Shown here in pieces: positions 60,878 to 64,000 of a stretch of DNA of 64,000 nt (positions within the stretch are counted from its first letter, which is position 1; the number at the start of each line of letters is the position of its first letter). The stretch spans positions 1,302,001 through 1,366,000 of the forward strand of contig NC_079516.1 in assembly GCF_000801105.2 (NCBI RefSeq), given 5' to 3'. The notes below the pieces were generated by a model. That model searched no databases and was not told the DNA's origin. It saw only the letters and a list, made by a program, of their open reading frames with translations. The position numbers and the translations under genes were made by a program. Source of the stretch: Raphanus sativus. Taxonomy: Eukaryota > Streptophyta > Magnoliopsida > Brassicales > Brassicaceae.

Positions 60878-61132
60878 CTACCAAGTTGCGGAGAAAGAAA
60901 CCGAGACGTATGCAAATCGGATTCGCGACGAAGATGTGAAGAATCAGTGCTTTTCCTTTTGCTGGAAACACCGAACTCTCTTTGTCGGCTAGAGGGTTTT
61001 ACTGGAACCATAATTTGACCGGTTCAGACAGAACCGCCGGTTATGAGTGGTATTTTCCCGCGTCTGGTGGGTTTTAAAATCTAGATTGTTTATATATTCT
61101 ACTTTAAATCTCCACCGTTGGATCAAAAGAAA
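60878..61132 (+). other. Open frame of unknown origin after the gap
   Basis: Following the gap, a plus-strand frame from about 60943 reads ISAFPFAGNTELSLSARGF then YWNHNLTGSDRTAGYEWYF and stops at a TAA about 61075-61077. It has protein-like composition but does not match the lectin-kinase C-terminus I would expect, so the gap may join non-adjacent sequence. It is unidentified. Confidence 0.3.
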
Positions 61133-61480
61133 GAGTCAAAACGTCCATTGCACAAGCCACTAATAAGAACACGCCCGATGACAGGAGTGTCTTTCTTTGT
61201 TGACAAAAGCATAACCTTAGGAGTCTTTTGTGTAGTAACGACAGAGACGTCGAAGGTGTTCAGATCGATCCTTTTTGAGAATCGGTAGATGTTCCTGGCA
61301 GAATATTTTCACCTTCTTTGCAACAAGCTCTTCAGTGCGTACGTATTCTGCTAAGGTGGCTTTGCCACTTGATGTGTATGAATAAACAAACAAAAAACCT
61401 TGGAGCCCTGCGAGGAACTATGCCAAGTTTTTTGCAAAGAAAGGATTCTGTTTCACAATTTATACGTCCAACCTGTAAAC
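61133..61480 (-). pseudogene. ERDJ3A-like relic, copy B, downstream exon
   Basis: This is nearly the same sequence as 51503-51843, including the former exon starting at 61472 (VGRINCETE...), the same disrupted reading frame and the KTPKVMLLSTKKDTPVI core. It differs by small indels (an extra ACGT-like four bases near 61338; CTAATAAGAACACGCCCGATG at its left). The left edge near 61133 marks the start of the duplicated segment relative to copy A. Confidence 0.82.
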
Positions 61481-61623
61481 AAAGAGATATACAACTGGAA
61501 ATACTCGTTTATTGAGGATAAACTAAGAGATATACAATTTAATCAAAAAAAAACTAAGAGATATACAACAATGGGGGACTTTATCACCTGAGATCCTCTC
61601 TCCTTTATCACCCGAGTACGTAG

Positions 61624-63096
61624 TGAAGACATTTTATAACAGGATAGATTTGTGTCTTATAGACTTATTGAAGATAGCTCAAATGAGCTTTATTATGCAG
61701 AGAAATAAAGAACGTAAAAGATTTGTAAGTTGTCACCAAGAATCTAAAAGAGTTTGATTAATCTCATACAAGGGTTTATGAAAGGCTGCGTTTATGAGCA
61801 GCCAAAGTTACACAAGCACAATGTCAATACACAGATATATAAGAAATCTATCATCTGAAAACCCTACTTGCATAAGTAAATGGGCCTTGGGCTTGGGCTC
61901 TAATACTCCCCCGCAAACTTGGGATCGGGTGAAAGCTAAGATGCCAAGTTTGAATGCAGATGATGATGGCTTGGAGAGAAACGTGGGAAGTAGAAAATCC
62001 ATCTGAAGCAGGTAGACAACTCTAATCGCCTAGGAGAATAGTCACTAGTGTGAGAACATTTTCAGGTTCTTTTGACCTATTTGTCTCACAATGAGTTGGG
62101 GTCTTTTGCCCTCTTAACTCAACTAAGCTATTTCATGGCTGATAAAATTTGCTTCCCACAGCTAACCAAACTTTACTGTTTCTCCGCTTCTTATCTATAC
62201 CACCAAAGACTTTGCTTCTAAGCAATCTAACATTCTCTTTGGCAATTTAACAAGCACCTTGTGAGCCATAAAAAAAATCAGAAACTTGCAACCACAGCCC
62301 ATAGTTATCAAAACCAATCGTCTCCTACTCATTCACTGTCAAGCTTCCAAAACCATGAATCTACAAACAGCCAACTAATATCCCTCTTAAGCTATGACAA
62401 ACGAATGTTCATCCCTTGAAGAGACCTAAAAGCTTCTGCCTTTGAAGGACATACCAGAATATCTCGGACGAGGCCATGACATAAGGGTCCATTCTGGACT
62501 GATTCCTTCCAGGGAGATGCTTCCCATGATGGTGACAATGGCGGCTTTCTTCTGCAACTTGGATGTCTTCTACGTAGCTTTATAACCAGAGCTGTGAGTA
62601 TTACGACCACTAGCTCAATATCTTCGCTGGTGTATTCTGGATTAAATAGAAGGCTTTGTCTCTGGTGGAAGGCTCGGAAAAGACAGGGTTTTTTTTTTTC
62701 AGATGAAAGTTTTTTTTTTTTGAACGTGTTTGATGTGCTGAGATTGAGTAAAGCAAAAGAAGAACAAAATAAAAATTCAAACTCCAGGATCTAATCCCTG
62801 AAGCTCTGATACCATGAAGACATTTTATAACAGGATAGATTTGTGTCTTATAGACTTATTGAAGATAGCTCAAATGAGCTTTATTATGCAGAGAAATAAA
62901 GAACGTAAAAGATTTGTAAGTTGTCACCAAGAATCTAAAAGAGTTTGATTAATCTCATACAAGGGTTTATGAAAGGCTGCGTTTATGAGCAGCCAAAGTT
63001 ACACAAGCACAATGTCAATACACAGATATATAAGAAATCTATCATCTGAAAACCCTACTTGCATAAGTAAATGGGCCTTGGGCTTGGGCTCTAATA
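61624..63096 (-). mobile_element. Young non-autonomous LTR retrotransposon (TRIM/LARD-like)
   Basis: Two LTRs of 282 bp (61624-61905 and 62815-63096) look identical base for base. The flanks are CGTAG at 61619-61623 and 63097-63101, a 5-bp target duplication. On the minus strand the right LTR ends ...GTCTTCA and is followed directly by TGGTATCAGAGC (plus-strand 62814-62803), the standard plant initiator-Met tRNA primer site. At the other end a purine tract GCGGGGGAG (61914-61906) abuts the left LTR. The element therefore runs right to left. The internal 909 bp have no gag, protease, reverse transcriptase or integrase frame, so movement must depend on another element. The copy-A relic has the unfilled site with a single CGTAG. 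Confidence 0.93.
62803..62814 (-). other. Primer binding site for initiator-Met tRNA
   Basis: TGGTATCAGAGC on the minus strand, immediately adjacent to the 5' (right-hand) LTR with no spacer. This 12-mer is the common plant LTR-retrotransposon primer site and fixes the orientation of the element. Confidence 0.92.
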
Positions 63097-63101
63097 CGTA
63101 G

Positions 63102-63450
63102 ATCAAAGCACATTGATCGCTAAGATTCACTATTGTATATTCTCGATGCCTCTCAAAGAATGATTACAGAGCTATCTATATCCGGTATTATTCTTAAGTC
63201 TTCTTCTCTCCTTTATTCTGCTTCACTAACCACGTCAGCAGTCTCTCTTCGACTAGTCTTCACTATCCCTTTGACTTCCTTCTCTTGTAAGTATACTTAT
63301 CACATCCACTAAGCTTTAACAAGCAGATGTTATTACCTTTAACTCTCCTTCGCAAAGACGGATCAACTTTCTCTACGACCGTATCATGGTACTGGGTTCC
63401 CCGTTGAAATGGAAGATATAATAAGACAGCATCTGTCGGAAGCAATTTGA
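63102..63450 (-). pseudogene. ERDJ3A-like relic, copy B, upstream exon and intron
   Basis: A minus-strand open piece from about 63445 reads LPTDAVLLYLPFQRGTQYHD, then TVVEKVDPSLRRRVK, up to the donor at 63337/63336. Compared with copy A (SLQGELK), an inserted base changes the end of the exon. The intron then continues to the retrotransposon insertion. Together with 61133-61480 it is the same two-exon relic as at 51501-52240, now split by 1.5 kb of inserted DNA. Confidence 0.8.
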
Positions 63451-63704
63451 TTGCGACTACTTTATGAAAGAGTAATAAAAATCAGAACGACGTCGTAAGG
63501 AGTTCAACTGTCTAACTCTAAACCGTTAAATCTCAAATTTATACTAAACCGAATCGTAAACCAAAGGCAGTGATTAACCAAAATGTATCAGCCTAACCGC
63601 TCGAAGATATATATCTAAACCGGTAGGGCATTGATCGTTTAGTAAGTTTTAATTGAAGAAGATCGAGGAGAGCGAATCGAAAAGACAGAGAAGAGGAAGA
63701 TTCA

Positions 63705-64000
63705 ATGGGGGTCGATTATTACAAGGTTCTCCAAGTTGATCGAAGCGCAAAAGATGAAGATTTGAAGAAAGCTTATCGCAAACTCGCCATGAAGTGGCAT
63801 CCCGACAAGAACCCTAACAACAAAAAAGAAGCAGAAGCCAAATTCAAACAGATCTCCGAAGCTTACGATGTAAAAATTCTCTTACAACAACTCGAGTTAA
63901 TGATCATGTTTTGATTCGTTTTTCACTGAAAGTTCCAATCTTTTGTCTGAATTTGAAATTGAACAGCACTTTAGTTACCAAAGGACAAAACTTTATGGGG
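63705..64000 (+). CDS. Second DNAJ gene copy, 5' part (runs off the window)
   Basis: Exon 1 is 63705-63869 and encodes the same 55-residue J-domain start ([12 protein letters not shown]... to SEAYD) as the gene at 52508. The donor and the first about 130 bases of intron 1 also match as far as the window reaches. The leader differs by a few indels (63620-63700 against 52410-52507). Identity in an intron implies a recent duplication or gene conversion. Whether this copy is complete cannot be seen from this window. Confidence 0.9.

Noticed and set aside
60707..61018. Open frames spanning the N run at 60778-60877
   Set aside because: They are open only because N codons cannot contain stops.
62803..62814. 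tRNA-like sequence
   Set aside because: Only the 12 bases complementary to the initiator-Met tRNA 3' end are present, as a primer site; there is no cloverleaf.

Overview
This is plant nuclear DNA, and the gene content points to a Brassica-type crucifer. The genes have many short GT-AG introns and AT-rich intergenic DNA, and the non-LTR, LTR, Helitron, Mutator-like, Harbinger-like and Stowaway-like elements are those of a plant genome. By recall (no database was available) the genes match the Arabidopsis chromosome 3 run from about At3g09210 down to At3g08870, in the same order. Two 100-base N runs (47432-47531 and 60778-60877) are scaffold gaps.

Layout. 353-1586: PTAC13 (plastid NusG-like factor). 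1845-6799: nearly full-length L1-type LINE with one in-frame stop, ending just upstream of the promoter of RPP0B (ribosomal stalk protein P0, 7007-9006). 9.0-17.5 kb: gene-poor DNA with coding-like scraps, a Helitron-like end and a 1.26-kb fold-back element with a 9-bp target duplication. 17561-21755: DEX1. 21945-22301 (-): short DUF962 membrane protein, divergent from a 19-exon WD40 gene (22647-27824). 27974-28816 (-): plastid-type coiled-coil membrane protein. 30421-30831: small Ser-rich josephin-like-annotated protein. 32939-34129 (-): alpha-1,4-glycosyltransferase-like protein. 37266-39243 (-): receptor-like cytoplasmic kinase. 42948-44934 (-): basic Ser/Thr/Pro-rich protein with a one-base frameshift in exon 1.

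From 45 kb on the window is decayed and rearranged: a 950-bp Helitron, a two-exon relic of a mitochondrial inner membrane protease subunit 2 gene, a carboxylesterase pseudogene lacking its catalytic serine, relics of the ER co-chaperone gene ERDJ3A, an intact DNAJ gene (52508-53855), an SPC24-like kinetochore gene with a probable AT-AC intron (54975-55985, -), a frameshifted lectin receptor kinase (59329-60777), and a second copy of the ERDJ3A-relic/DNAJ segment (61133-64000). That second copy is split by a very young non-autonomous LTR retrotransposon whose empty target site survives in the first copy.

The genes are independent housekeeping or developmental genes, with no operon-like functional cluster. 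The main story is genome evolution: a collinear block losing genes after polyploidy, with tandem duplication and several classes of transposon filling the spaces. I did not find a convincing new molecular system. The best leads are the AT-AC intron, the fold-back element, the filled/empty retrotransposon site pair and the one-base breaks in otherwise conserved genes.
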